64,000 nucleotides of DNA from Amphiura filiformis. Lineage: Eukaryota; Echinodermata; Ophiuroidea; Amphilepidida; Amphiuridae. Below the pieces are notes generated by a model. That model saw nothing but the letters and a program-made list of their open reading frames with translations, searched no databases and was not told where the DNA came from. The number at the start of each line of letters is the position of its first letter. Positions within the stretch are counted from its first letter, which is position 1. The stretch lies in the NCBI RefSeq assembly GCF_039555335.1, contig NC_092628.1, forward strand, positions 75,952,713 through 76,016,712. Reading direction: 5' to 3'. The position numbers and the translations under genes were made by a program. Shown piece by piece: positions 51,830 to 63,376 of this stretch.

Positions 51830-53970
51830 CGTCAAAAATGAGTCAGTAAAATTTAATGTGATTTTAACGCGTGATTTGTAAAAGTTTACAGAACTCGAGG
51901 GGAGACACAAGCTTGCCTCCGCTAGCTGATCTTTTAGATTTTACGTTAGCTAACGTGCAGTGACTTTTTTCTCCTAAAATAGCCCCTGGGTTGATAAGCA
52001 ATATCAGAGTAAACAAGCACATATGATGGACAAAACAAGCTTCGCGAATTCCTCCCAGGACTTTTTGTAATGGTTCTAAACTTCAGAGGGAAGGAAAAAT
52101 GGGTACATGGAGTAGTAGTTCAGCGACTGCTGGACCACTGACCATGCTGACAAAGGATTTCAGGCGCTAGCGCCATAAAAGCAACATTTTTTCAAAATTT
52201 TATATGCTTTTTCAATTTTTGCGCCCTTTTTTATTTGCTAATTGTTTTACCGCCCCTTCGTTGTTGCCGCCCCTGTTTTTGCCGCCCCTTCTTCTTCCGC
52301 CGCCCCTTCGTTTTTGCCGCCCCCTACTTTGACCCCGGGGCTGGCGCCCCAAAGCCCCCCCAAATACGCGCATGAACCTATACTGAGTCAGACCAATCTG
52401 TTGTCAATTCACATGCGCAACGCATAGTGCAGTTCCCGGGTGCAGTTATGTCCACGGCAAATTCACCGTGACCTTTCCAGCTATAAACCCGCTTAGTGAA
52501 GATTAAACCGAGATATGCAGTACTAAACCATTATGGTAATCGATTGTCCAATGCAATTTTATTACTACGTGATAATCCAGAGGATGTTTAAAGACATTCC
52601 CACAACCCAATGGGGTTTCTGACTTTGTATGTCTGGCTTTTGTACACATGTGGTATAGTTGATCATGCCTTGCATTGGAATTGTGTGCAAATATCTGGTG
52701 TTTTCATCCTATTATTTAACATTCATAACATCGAGACTTAGGAATAAAATTAATGCAGTGGGACAATATGAATGTTTCCTGTAAGAAAATCAAATATCAG
52801 TCCTAAGTCTCAACTATTAGCTTGTTGGCTGCAGTTTTAAAATTACCATTTTGTGTGTGTGGCAATGGGGACTTTGCCTTTAAAATTAGGTTATATTGAT
52901 CAAATTTCCCAATCATAGTGCATTGTAGGAATGCCTTTAAGCCTCCTCTGGTGATAATCAGTGATAATATTAATCCAATGAGCGATCGAATTGTCCGCTA
53001 CGGTCGATAATGACGCTATTGACATGTACGGGCGGAGCTCCACTGACCGAGTTTTGGGGTATTTTTCAATGGTTTGCTGTCATATACTCATCAAGGCAGT
53101 CCCCCGTTATTATAAGGACTTAAACCATACTAAATTTGTACCTATTACGGTTTGGTGACACCCCTCTTCCAAATGCGACCAAGCCAGGGCGGCCCGGTGA
53201 AGCAAAATGTGCTTTGGATTAACACGGGAGTTTGGATATGCAATGTGGGCCAAAAACAACTTTACCCAATTTAAAAGGTTCATATCTCAAAATTGAAAAG
53301 TCTGCTTCAAATTGTTTTCACATATTCGTTAAAAAAAACATCTTCTTAAGAGTATTTGGTGAAAAAAAAATATTCAAAAATGTATAATATTCAAATAAAA
53401 ACGTGACGCTAGTTTTAAATCAAAGGGTCAAAATTAACTTTGTCCACGCGAAGGCCTACTGGCTGTCGTGTTATACTTTTAGAAAGATATACATTTAGAA
53501 TATGTAACAATATCATGAATAGCTCTTCTACAATTCGAGCAACCATCCTCTGAAATTGAGTAAAGTTGTTTTTGGCCAGATAGTAGGATTTGTTTCTCAT
53601 ACAAATGTATGGTCCGCCTTTATTAAAGCTTGTACCGGGTTGAAAATTCAGATATTGTGAAAAGAATAAGTAATTGAAACATAGAGTAAGTACTAAAATC
53701 ATAGCTTTTATACTTTTTGATATATGACGCTAACTAGTTCATCTCCTATATCCATAACACCGTGCTACCAGTAGGGGTCAATTGCCTATTGTGAGTGCCT
53801 CTGTGTTGTGTGCATACATGTAGGAAACAATAACTGCATGATGGCCTGTTCAATTGCAAGTCTAAAAGTAGGTCTATTTCATTTGGTGTGTCAATTCCAC
53901 ACCATTTTTACCCGCGTAATCTAAGCATTAACAGCATATAACTTATTATCAAACAAAGAAATCACAAAGG
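51830..53970. other. Intergenic with GC-rich repeat copy 2 at 52160-52380
   Basis: 52160-52380 is a reverse-orientation relative of 18660-19025 (CCGCCCCTTCGTTGTTGCCG, TTTGACCCCGGGGCTGGCGCC, AATACGCGCATG). The remainder has no supported feature. Confidence 0.5.
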
Positions 53971-54102
53971 TTAGGGTGGTACTACACCCCTTGCCCCTTG
54001 TATATTATATACATACCTTTTGTTACCAGTGCAGTGTGTTATTAGTTTTTGAGAAAATGCAAAATTAGTCACAAAATTTATCGGGGTGTAGTACTGCATT
54101 AA
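53971..54102. mobile_element. TTAA foldback MITE, family A, internally deleted copy 4
   Basis: TTAGGGTGGTACTACACCCC at left, TCGGGGTGTAGTACTGCATTAA at right, with only about 130 bp between the ends. Left TTAA is mutated to TTAG. Confidence 0.75.
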
Positions 54103-54172
54103 ATGTACTAAGTCTAATATTTAATTATTTTTAACATCAACAAGGCCGTCCTACTTTTCACAACGACGCTTA

Positions 54173-54633
54173 AGCTGAATTTATACTCGATCGCTTTTGC
54201 AGAAAAGCGATTTTCACGCATGCTCAATGTTTACTTACATTTCCAGAGCGTCAAGCCGATCAATCGATTCAAATCGCTGAGGCAAAAACGACGTCGCTTT
54301 TGCAAGTTGAAGAAATCTCAACTTCTCTGCGATAATGCGTCAACCAATCATATACAACCATCTGGTTCTATTATTTTGCTAATTAATTTACCTTTCTCGA
54401 TTATTAATTTTTGGTGATGAATTAATTCAAAGCAATAATTATTGACAGCAACTGATGTTTTAAAAATGTATTTTGTGGCATTTAGAATATTTTAATTGTC
54501 GTCTGCAATCGCTATCGCCGTGATAAGTATAAACGCAAAGCGACGAGCGATGCATCGCAAAATTCGGCGATTGCCCATCGCTTTTCAAAAGCGTTTAATC
54601 GCAATCGCTCGGCGATTGAGTATAAATTCAGCT
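54173..54633. mobile_element. Foldback MITE with TTA duplication (AGCTGAATTTATACTC ends)
   Basis: AGCTGAATTTATACTCGATCGC is mirrored by GCGATTGAGTATAAATTCAGCT, flanked by TTA on both sides. GCGATT/AATCGC words are repeated inside. TTA duplication suggests PIF/Harbinger-like mobilisation (inference). Confidence 0.75.
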
Positions 54634-55008
54634 TTATAGTTAAAGCAATACGTTATAACCTTCCCGCCTTCTGCGCGTGCGCTGTTTTAGTTGTGGGCAA
54701 ATTATTGGAAATATTCATTATGCAACGGCAGAACTTGATATTATTATGCTGTGTTTACAAATGAGTATAAAAAAAATAATTTTTAATTATATTATAGAAT
54801 TTATGTATGACCGGCTCGTGAAATGGAATATTCCATCTTTCACCTCGTGATTATATTTTAACCAGTAAGCATGCACTCATATTATAATAGACAGTTAACA
54901 TTTTAAAAGTATAATATAATTTGCCCTGTTGATTTCACGTCACTTTGTGCACAATCTTTTTTCTCGAGATTTGATTAGAGTGCAAAGACAACATACTGTG
55001 CATACAAC
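54634..55008 (+). promoter_or_regulatory. Upstream region of the lectin gene
   Basis: AT-rich stretch with TATA-like AGTATAATATAAT near 54908, about 100 bases before the ATG. Start site unknown. Confidence 0.25.
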
Positions 55009-55275
55009 ATGTTTCGCGTTAAAACTGCTATTTTGATTCTGTGCGTCAGCGTCTTCGTCGTCGTTACGTCGACAGATAATTGCAAAAGCTGCTGCCCAAA
55101 GTATTGGCTGGGCTACAATGGATTCTGTTACCGCCATTACACCACCCGCATGCTTTGGAGAGATGCCCTTGAAGCGTGTCGCTATCTTCGAGCTGATCTT
55201 GCTAGTATACACTCTGCATTGGAAAATAACATCTTGCATGCGCTAGTGGGCGAAGAGCAGGGACATCATCTCGGG
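55009..55275 (+). CDS. Lectin exon 1: signal peptide and CTLD N-terminal half
   Basis: 89 codons ending HHLG at donor GGG|GTAAGA. Contains the three N-terminal cysteines and the first disulphide Cys of the long-form CTLD. Confidence 0.85.
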
Positions 55276-58200
55276 GTAAGATAATCGATGGTTAGTGAGT
55301 TCCACACATGACCGTCTGATTGTGGGTTATAACACCATTAGGACCAACGGTTTAAAAAAAACCACTTCGTTGGTCCCACTCCACCCAGGTGTATAATGGG
55401 GAGCTGTTTAGGAGGGAGGGGCTACAACCTTGGCGGAAAATGTTGCCACACTAAAGCATTAATTGGCCAACATCCTTCCCCCGCCCCCTATTGCAATGTT
55501 GATTTGGACAAAATGGTCATCATTTCTACATTTCAGTCTCCCAACATTGAAAGATGGGAGGGGTGAAGCCAAGGGAGAATCTAAATTGAATGTGCATGCA
55601 TTTTTGCAACTATCATACAAATATAATGCGGTATACTGTCACATGTTTAGCTCTGGCGATTGCTTGATTTTAACACCAGCACGTGCAGCTGTGGCAACGA
55701 ATTTCCGCCAGGGTTGTCGTCATACCGGTGCCGATATTGTTGTCTGTCAAATGATTAGAGAATAAATGATAGGATTTCGTCTTTTGCCTATCCAAGATCG
55801 TGTCATAATGGATGGGCTGGCCAATATTTTGAGTAGTGGATGCCGGCGCAGATAAAAATATTGGCCAGCCCATCCATTATGACACGATATTGATAGGCAA
55901 AAGACGAAATCCTATCATTTATTCTCATTCTTATTCAGTTTTAATGTAATTTTTGCGAGAAAAACTGCCTTTTTTCAGAAAAAAATTAAGTTACTTTTGT
56001 GAGGACATCCCCGTTGTTTTAAATGAACGAAACCATCACGAACATCTAAGCCGCCGAATCGCGTTCTTAGTTCTCGCACGTGTATTACGCGAACGCATTA
56101 TCGCGCGATCATTGAGGAGCAACAAGCGTGCCGCTGTTGCGTGGCGGCGCGCGCCCTGACTAATATCACTATCAACTATTGTGAGATATTATACACTAGA
56201 AAACCAATCAAATTGCGTGAATTCTTTACAAGACGCACCCATTGAATAAGAATGTGATATATCCTATTGGCAGCGTTAATGTAAATAAGAAAGCGCAGAA
56301 AGCGCAGTGATTTAGAGTGCGCTACGCACAGGCACAACACCTATACGTTGATCCACAAGCCTCAGCACACTTTACAGGTTGTCGCTGACCACTACGGCCC
56401 ACATCATTCCATAAACCATTAAACAACAAATCAGGGACTTTGCTGCTGCTACAAGAGCGCACACCCTAGACATTCCACAAATAACCTTCGCAACCAGAAT
56501 CAGCTCCCCGAGTTTCGTACGGGTTACAACGAGACAATTAGTAGTAAGTTCCTTGTCCATGGGGAATTTCAAGCTAGCTCAATTTTCCACGAGAGTATAC
56601 TAGGCACCGACTAGGCACCGCCAGGGTTCGAACCCGCAACCTCTCGCACCACAGTCGAACGCCTTATCGATTGAGATAATTTGACTGCTATCAAATAGCT
56701 TTGATATCCGTTGAATTATATATAAGAAGCATCAGGGTTTTCTTTAACGCACAAAACACGCGTATTTACGCGTTCAGGCACTTTGCTGACTCCTTCAAAT
56801 CCAAAGTCCCAAAGTCCAACGCGTAAAAAATCTAGAAAACGTACGCGTTCAGATATTGCAAGATTTGAATAGAGAAACACCCGATATTGTGCATTTATTC
56901 TCGGCTTTTGGCATTTAGGACCTACTCCCGATATGTAGGGCCCATCACATTTTGTCAGCATTAATCCATGCATGTTTTAGTGATTGCGAGTCTCTAAAAT
57001 GTGTCAGTTTGAAATCTTGCAAATTGGGTTCGGGTCCTTTTTTCTGTTTAAATGGTGCACCAAATGTCTTCAATTGGACTTAAATTTTGCAAAATTTTCC
57101 CTCTCAGGGGTGAACATCCACCTCAGACACCCCCATGCGTAGTGGATAAACAAGTGACCATTTTCGCTTCTGCTTTCGACATTTGTCAATTTAGGCCCTA
57201 TTTTTAACACAATTTATAAGCCTAATATGAAAAACGTGACAAAGAAAGGCTTCATGGACCGTCATTTCACAATTTTCGGTTTTTCAACTTAAATTTTACA
57301 CAGTAATAGTGCCAAAATGGTCCACAAAATCGCTTCAATTAGGTCTTCATTTTGCCAGTTCTGAGGGGAACATCACCCTGCGTAGTTGATAAACAAATGG
57401 CCACTTTCACTTCTGCTTTCGACATTTGCCAATAATGTTTAACACAATTTATATAGGCCTACTATAATAGGGAAAACTTGCCGTCCGAAGGCTCCATCAT
57501 GTCCATGGACTGCTCATTTCACAAATGTTCGGCTTTTTTAAACTAAAATTCTACACATTAATAGTGCCAAAATGATCCACCAAATTGCTTCAATTAGGTC
57601 TTCATTTTGCAATAGTTTCTTACTTCTCAGGGGACATTTTTAAATAGTATTATTTTCTTTTAAAATTGCCCCCACCCTTCTGACTGCTCTAGATCCGCCA
57701 CTGCTCCAAACAGTGACGTAGATTTCTTTTTGACTTGGGGGGGGGGGTGAAAAAATGTCTTGAAGTATAGTGAATCCAGCACCTTTTGGCGAAAGAATAA
57801 GTTTATGGTACAAACAATTTTGCCATTGTTGAAATATGGTGCAAAAGTGGAATAAATTCGTGCTAAGCGCGCAAAAATGTGCACTTTTTGGGCTAAAATT
57901 ACCAAATATGAGGTTAATTTGGTCAGAAACCCACATACAGGCGTCAACATTGGGGGATAATTGTATGGACCATCCCCTGGCAAAATATTGGGGAGATTGC
58001 CCCCCGATCTACGCCTATGGCTCCAAAAACAAACATATTGTTAAAAATGTCTTCAAAAAAATATTATAAAAATACCCCTTGGGCAATGTTTTTGACTCCT
58101 TCAGAGGAAAAATTCACAATTGAAAGGGTCAAAACAATTTGAAAATACCCCTTCAGCAAAATGCTTAAAGAAAACCCTGAGAAGCATTATAAAAATGACT

Positions 58201-58892
58201 GCATTATTTATTTTTATGATTTGGATTAGTCATGCAAATTGAATTTAACGAACATCGCAAATATTGATATTGTTGATATTTGCCATCTTTGCCAGAAAAC
58301 CTGCTAATTTCATTAAAAAAACTATAAACTGACTAAAACTCAAAAATTAATTAATGATGAAACCATCCAAGCCATTTAACATACTATCTCCGCCTGATCC
58401 CTGATAAGAAGCTAAAATAATAATAGAAAATTAAGAATCACTTAAAAGTGAAGGATAAAATTATCATTAATGGTTTTGATATGAGAAATAGGGTTAGGAT
58501 TTATCACAAGGTCGAGTAGGATTAAAGTATAAGAAAGGATTAGTGTTAGTACTAAGAGATTATAAGTTTCGGATTATGGTTGGTGTAGTGACCGTTTTCT
58601 AAAGTTGCTTCATGTTTCTCCTCAGACTTGGATTGGTTTCAATGACATTGCTGTAGAGGGCACATATGAATGGTCAGATGGCACATCCACCAATTATACC
58701 AACTGGGCAAATGGCCAACCGGATGATGGTGGTGGCAATCAGGATTGCGGCCATATTGGTCCGTCTTTAGCTTCTTGGGTTGACGGAATTTGTGACATCC
58801 AGCGCGAATTTATCTGCAAAATTTCCTTGGGGGAAAACTCAACTTCAGAAAACTTTTGTGACTTTTTGATTCTAGAAAAAAGGGGTCATTAG
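55009..58892 (+). CDS. Small secreted C-type lectin domain protein (two exons)
   Basis: Exons 55009-55275 and 58626-58892 join in phase 0 to give 176 residues. Residues 1 to about 22 are a signal peptide (MFRVKTAILILCVSVFVVVT). The CTLD starts at CCPKYWLGYNGFCYRHY and continues with WRDALEACRYLRADLASIHS. After the splice it has the family motif TWIGFND, the sugar-site motif QPD (galactose type) in QPDDGGGNQDCGHIG, and WVDGICD in place of the usual WND-x-x-C; it closes with REFIC. Loss of the WND Asn may weaken calcium binding. The last residues after FICK come from an inserted repeat. Likely an innate-immune or secreted lectin; ligand unknown. ATG chosen because the signal peptide follows directly. 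Confidence 0.85.
55757..55926. repeat. ~80 bp-arm palindrome in lectin intron
   Basis: AGAATAAATGATAGGATTTCG, CTTTTGCCTATC, CGTGTCATAATGGATGGGC and TGGCCAATATTTT are repeated as reverse complement after a ~25 bp loop (TGAGTAGTGGATGCCGGCGC). One small indel separates the arms. Confidence 0.85.
56285..56694 (-). mobile_element. tRNA-derived SINE-like element
   Basis: On the minus strand it starts with a tRNA-like head: box A-like ATCTCAATCGATAAGGCG (about 56660-56676) and box B GGTTCGAACC (56625-56634). A CTGTGGT anticodon-like loop lies between them. A 3' acceptor-like CGGTGCCTA follows, without a matching 5' acceptor strand. A ~300 bp unrelated body follows (GGGAGCTGATTCTGGTTGCG, GGGTGTGCGCTCTTG). 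It is not a functional tRNA. Known SINE core families could not be checked. Confidence 0.45.
56695..57711. other. Lectin intron; diverged duplicate segments
   Basis: Two related stretches (about 57045-57250 and 57300-57500) share TGGTCCA, CTTCAATT(G/A)G, TTCTGCTTTCGACATTTG and AACACAATTTATA in the same order. This suggests a diverged tandem duplication of about 250 bp. Confidence 0.45.
57712..58022. repeat. Foldback repeat (GTGACGTAGAT ends) in lectin intron
   Basis: AGTGACGTAGATTTC with a G10 run on the left, and GGGGAGATTGCCCCCCGATC followed by TACGCC on the right. The end resembles the element at 10009. Confidence 0.45.
58626..58892 (+). CDS. Lectin exon 2: CTLD C-terminal half with repeat-derived tail
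   Basis: TWIGFND ... QPDD ... WVDGICDIQREFICK, followed by about 23 residues encoded by inserted repeat to TAG at 58890-58892. The tail has Cys and Asn-rich content without domain features. Confidence 0.8.
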   Translation, partial: TWIGFNDIAVEGTYEWSDGTSTNYTNWANGQPDDGGGNQDCGHIGPSLASWVDGICDIQREFICKISLGENSTSENFCDFLILEKRGH

Positions 58893-59075
58893 GTAGCCGC
58901 AACAAAAAAGGGGGTCATTGGGTAGCTGCACCTTAAAAAAAAGGGGGGTCATCGGGTATGACTTTTAAAAAAGGGGGTCATCGGGTATAGTCGACTTCAA
59001 AAGAGGGGGCCGATTGACAGCCACATACCGTCACTTCTAAAGTTAAGTGCCCCCGGGCAAAATTTCCCAATTCGG
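58822..59075. mobile_element. 254 bp insertion at the lectin C-terminus
   Basis: It is bracketed by a direct repeat ATTTATCTGCAAAA (58808-58821 and 59076-59089), which is lectin coding sequence. The inside has tandem AAAAAGGGGGTCATCGGGTA-like units. The ends AAATTTCCTTGGGGG and CCCCCGGGCAAAATTT are roughly inverted. The direct repeat looks like a target duplication; its 14-17 bp length is more like LINE-mediated insertion than a cut-and-paste element. Confidence 0.65.
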
Positions 59076-59094
59076 ATTTATCTGCAAAAAGTAA

Positions 59095-59353
59095 GGGACC
59101 GATCGTTATTTACGGCAGGGGGGGAATGGGTGTTTTGGCAAAAATATAGACAAAAAATTTCGCGTTCCCCCCTCGCGTCTGCTCAAAATTTTCGCGTTCC
59201 CCCTTGTTTTTCCCAATTTTCTCCATTTAAAATTTAACAATCCCCCCTCCTGGTTCAACTAAAAATTTCAGGTTCCCCCCTCAAGACCACAAAAAAATTT
59301 CGTGTTCCGCCCTAAATTTACCCATTTCCCTGCCATAAATAACGATCGCTCCC
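59095..59353. mobile_element. Foldback MITE with TAA duplication at former stop codon
   Basis: GGGACCGATCGTTATTTACG at left mirrors ATAAATAACGATCGCTCCC at right, flanked by TAA (59092-59094 and 59354-59356). The interior is AAATTTCGCGTTCCCCCCT-type repeats. Its left TAA is in frame with the lectin reading frame after the second copy of ATTTATCTGCAAAA. Confidence 0.75.
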
Positions 59354-59833
59354 TAACTTGGATAGAGCAAATGATGTGATATTTTTCCTGCCTTCTGCTC
59401 TTTGAATCATGTACTATAAGGCGCGTGAAAGTCGATTCCGATTCCCCCACCCGCGTCACTTTTTGGAAACCAAAAATACCCGCGTCAAATTTTCAAAAAT
59501 GCCAAAATAATTCATTATTTTCAAAGTATCAGTGTTTTCACCAGTTTTAGCAATTGGAAACATATATTTTTGTTTGTAAAACATATACATTCATAACTTG
59601 GAAGCAAAACCAGGCTCTTTTCGAACTTTTCTAGTCCCTACCTTTCGTGAAAATTTCTTCGTCGCATTTATTTCCATTTTGCAAACATTGGGAATTACCC
59701 GAGTTCGGTGGCCGGCTACCGTTTGTCAGTGTCGGTTCGTCTTGTGTATCGTGAACTTTCTTTACGAGAACCTGAAGCTTGTTTATTAACTGGCACCAAA
59801 GCTTGTCACGACTGGCGTGTACTTGATGAATTA

Positions 59834-61353
59834 CAGATTTGACATTAAATATGGAATATTTTTTCGAAAATTTTCCAAGACTGGTCTGGAAGGAGTCTCT
59901 ATAAACCGCACGGGCAAAATATTAATTGGGATGTGTCGGGAGATGGTGTAAAATAGTTGTTTGAAAGAAAATGTGCTTTCCATATAAAGTCTACATGATT
60001 TTGCCTAAAATGGCGGATTTATGGAGGCTGAATTTGAGCTTTGTGGGGGACACAATTTCGGACTTTATGCAACATTGTGCTGTTATTATCAAATTTATAG
60101 GGGTTTGAGGTGATATTTCTTAAACTTCGTAAGCAATTGGCATTCATCACAGCTGAAATACATTTGTATTGCACCAATTTTTTGAACATGGGACACACCG
60201 ACATCGCCTGGCTATTATAATAATTACTTTGTCAATACCCGAGATCGATACACGTGAATGTCCTATGCAGGAGTTTGATATGAGACGAAAATCTTTGGAT
60301 ACCGGGGTAGAAAATGATGAATATCTCCCGTAAATGATTTCGTATAAAGAAACCAGATATGGTTCCTTGCACTTGAATATATATTTTGAACAGATATGAT
60401 AGTCGTTAGCTTGCGTCTTGAGAAAGAAGCTTGCGTCTTGAGTCAAAAACGGACAATAATTCTGATTTATATGTGCCGAATTATATAGCGCAGTGTATAG
60501 GCCAATCGTGGAGGTAGTCTAAAAGCATATGACCTATGGCGTACCATGCTCGACTCACACACAGCGAGGTCAGTCACCGGCCTAATCGGGGCTATTGTCA
60601 GTAGCCTTAGTCAGATGTCCTTCGGCCCATTATGCGACTCAAAACTATTAAACAGGTCGATACAAAATGGCCATGCGTGGCGGTGGATTCAACCTACCAT
60701 GGCGATTTCTGCCATGAAGATATCGGGCGATGACGCTGTGTGGGAGGAGCTTAAAAATAGGGCTCTTAAAAGTGGTACGTACTCAGAAGTTTGAATGGCC
60801 CCCTTGTGGCCCCCTTGTGGTCAAATGTTATGAACTTACGGTATAAAAACAACTGCGCGGATTTCTGGTTGTCCAATGAACGCACGCTGTTTCTTTGTGT
60901 ACAGTAAGTTTATAACATTTGGCCCCACGGGACCATTCAAACTTTCTGAGTGCGTACCACTTTTAAGAGCAATATTTTTTAAAGCTCCTCCCACTTTCAA
61001 AACTGGTAGATTACAAGTGCATTTCAGTTCTGACGAACACTTATTGGTATTTAGGTTCAGTAAATATCGCCTCAAACCTCAATGAATTTGATAATATCAG
61101 AATAATCTTGCTCAAATTCAAAATTTTACCCCACAAAATCAAATTCAATCTCCTTAATTCCGCCATTTTAGGCTAATTCACTACATTATGAGCGCCATAA
61201 TGTAAACCAATGAAAAGCACATTTTCTGTCAAACAATTATTTTACACCATCTCCCGACACACCCCAAATTAATGTTTAGCCCGTGCGGTTTATGCAGACC
61301 CCTTCCGGACAAGTCTTTGAATTTTCCATATTCCATATTAAATGTCAAGTCTG
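59834..61353. mobile_element. 1.5 kb foldback element
   Basis: The outer arms match: CAGATTTGACATTAAATATGG vs CCATATTAAATGTCAAGTCTG, GTGTCGGGAGATGGTGTAAAAT vs its complement near 61240, and CCTAAAATGGCGG vs CCGCCATTTTAGG. Inner arms match too (60750-60840 vs 60905-60995: AGTGGTACGTACTCAGAAG / CTTTCTGAGTGCGTACCACT). ORFs inside are small and unrecognised. Confidence 0.75.
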
Positions 61354-61988
61354 TATTTCTACAAAATAGCCAGGTAAGAATTCTAACTTATTTATCATTT
61401 ACCTGTTTACGTAAAATTCAACCTTTAGAATGAATTAATTATTTTAATATTATGTTACACAGGAATAAAGTATACTCGCTCATCTAAATTCACTAAAAAT
61501 GTGTAAATATAAATATTTAAAAATCATTAAAAATATCACCATGCGGTACTTTCACACGGCTACGAATAACAAAACACATGTTGTAAAGCTGTAAAGCAGA
61601 TAGAATAATTTGCAGATGTTTCTTTCCATGCTTTCGGTGATAGTTAAAGATAGGGGGATGGAAATATGCTCGTGCCGTGGAGGATTGTTATGTTCTAATA
61701 TTTTTGAGTTAGCTGCTTATCTATAAGAGGACTTTTGTTATCAAATCATATCATACTCACATGCTTTCCTCTACCCATATAAAAAACATGTTTATAAATT
61801 ACATGTATGAGTTTGGCTTTAAATCAACACGCATTTTAGGTCAATAATGAAATCTGCTGAAATAATGAAAAATGAAAAGTCACCTCACCAACCTGGAAAA
61901 AAAGTGACGATAAACTCGGAATTAACTTTCATGGGCCTAATGATAGACTATTAAAAGAGACTATTATACTTGCAATCTGTGTTCCTAA
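61354..61988. other. AT-rich sequence, no feature
   Basis: No exon or repeat was recognised. Confidence 0.35.
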
Positions 61989-62619
61989 CCCAGCAAACAC
62001 AAAACGTTTTCGACATCATTCGCAAAAGGTTATAAAAGGTTGTCAGAAAACGTTTAAATGTCGGGTTATATAAAGGGTATATTAAGGGTATAAAACGTTT
62101 TCATAACATTAAAAACATTTTTGATAATCAACTGCTCAGCAAACACAAAATGTTTTACAGAAAACATTTAAATGTTGGGTTATATAAAGGGTATACAAAT
62201 GTTTTTATAACATTCCAAAAACATTTTTGAAAACTTGATACAAAACATTCTAAACAGAATGTTATTTTGGGGTTGAACAAATATTTTGCTAAAAATGTTT
62301 GCCCAAAATATTTGCAATAACGTTTTAAAAACGTTTGCATGACTTTTATATAACCCGACATTTAAATGTTATTCAAACGTTTTGAAAAATACATTTTAAG
62401 AACATTTGGAAAAAACGTTTGCAAAAATAGTTTACATTAACATTTTGAAAACATTTTAAAAATATTGTTGTAGTGTGTTTTCATACCAAACGTTTTAAAA
62501 CGTTTTGATGACCTTTATATAACCCGACATTTTAATGTTATTAAAACGTTTTTATCTAAACCAAAAGCCAAAATATAACTTATTTAAAACGTTTTTAAAA
62601 CGTTTTTGTGTTTGCTGGG
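61989..62619. mobile_element. Inverted-repeat element (CCCAGCAAACACAAAACG ends)
   Basis: CCCAGCAAACACAAAACGTT at left mirrors AACGTTTTTGTGTTTGCTGGG at right. The interior consists of many direct and inverted AAAACGTTTT / TTTAAATGTCGGGTTATATA words, so it can fold in many registers. Non-coding. Confidence 0.75.
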
Positions 62620-62824
62620 AAGTATAAAATATTATTTGACTCAATGACCATTTTTGATTGGACTGCTTGATTGGATGAAGACATTATACATTATGATTTA
62701 TGCAAAAGCAGCCAAGACAACAAAAAAGGGTTAACAAAACATGTACTCTGGTAAAAATTACTTCTTAAGTCGGAAAGCTCTTTTTTGTCACAAAGGGTTA
62801 AGATTGAAATATCTTATCATTACA

Positions 62825-63174
62825 TTAAGGGGTACTACACCCCTGCCCAATTTTGTGCCTATTTTTGCATTTTTTCTCAAAATTATAGCGCATTGGGGAC
62901 AAGTAAGATATGTATATTATAGGGCAAGGACTACAACTACTGCACTTGAAATTTTATTTCAGCACAGACAACAGTTGTGGAGTTACAGTCAAAAATGAGG
63001 GAAAACCAATATTTGATCAATAAATCAATAACTACTTGCTTTGAGTTGCTGAAATTTCAGTACAGTAGTTGTAGTCCTTGCCCCTATGTCTTACTTGTCA
63101 CCAATGTGCTATAATTTTGAGAAAAAAAAAAAAAAATAGGCACAAAATTGGCCATGGGTGTAGTACCCCCTTAA
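62825..63174. mobile_element. TTAA foldback MITE, family A, copy 5
   Basis: TTAAGGGGTACTACACCCCTG at left and CATGGGTGTAGTACCCCCTTAA at right. It shares long interior runs with the copy in PSMD4 intron 6 (CAAGTAAGATATGTATATTA, ACAACAGTTGTGGAGTTACA). Confidence 0.9.
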
Positions 63175-63376
63175 AGGGGTATTTCGGTATTTTAGCACCA
63201 TCTTTCCAGTGTAAGGTTCAATAGATATCTACGACAAATCCTTATATATTTCAAAAATATTAATTTGTGATTTGCAGTGCCTCATATGCCAGCCACTGTG
63301 TCCGCTTGTTTGAGTAGGTTGGGGGTATGAGGCTATGGATCAAGAAGTGCCCCTTTTCTGAGAAGTGTCACGTACG

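Noticed and set aside
56600..56694. Functional tRNA gene (His-like GTG loop)
   Set aside because: The acceptor stem does not pair, the anticodon stem is weak, and the sequence continues as a SINE-like body.
60546..60794. 82-codon ORF
   Set aside because: Inside the arms of a 1.5 kb foldback element; no domain.
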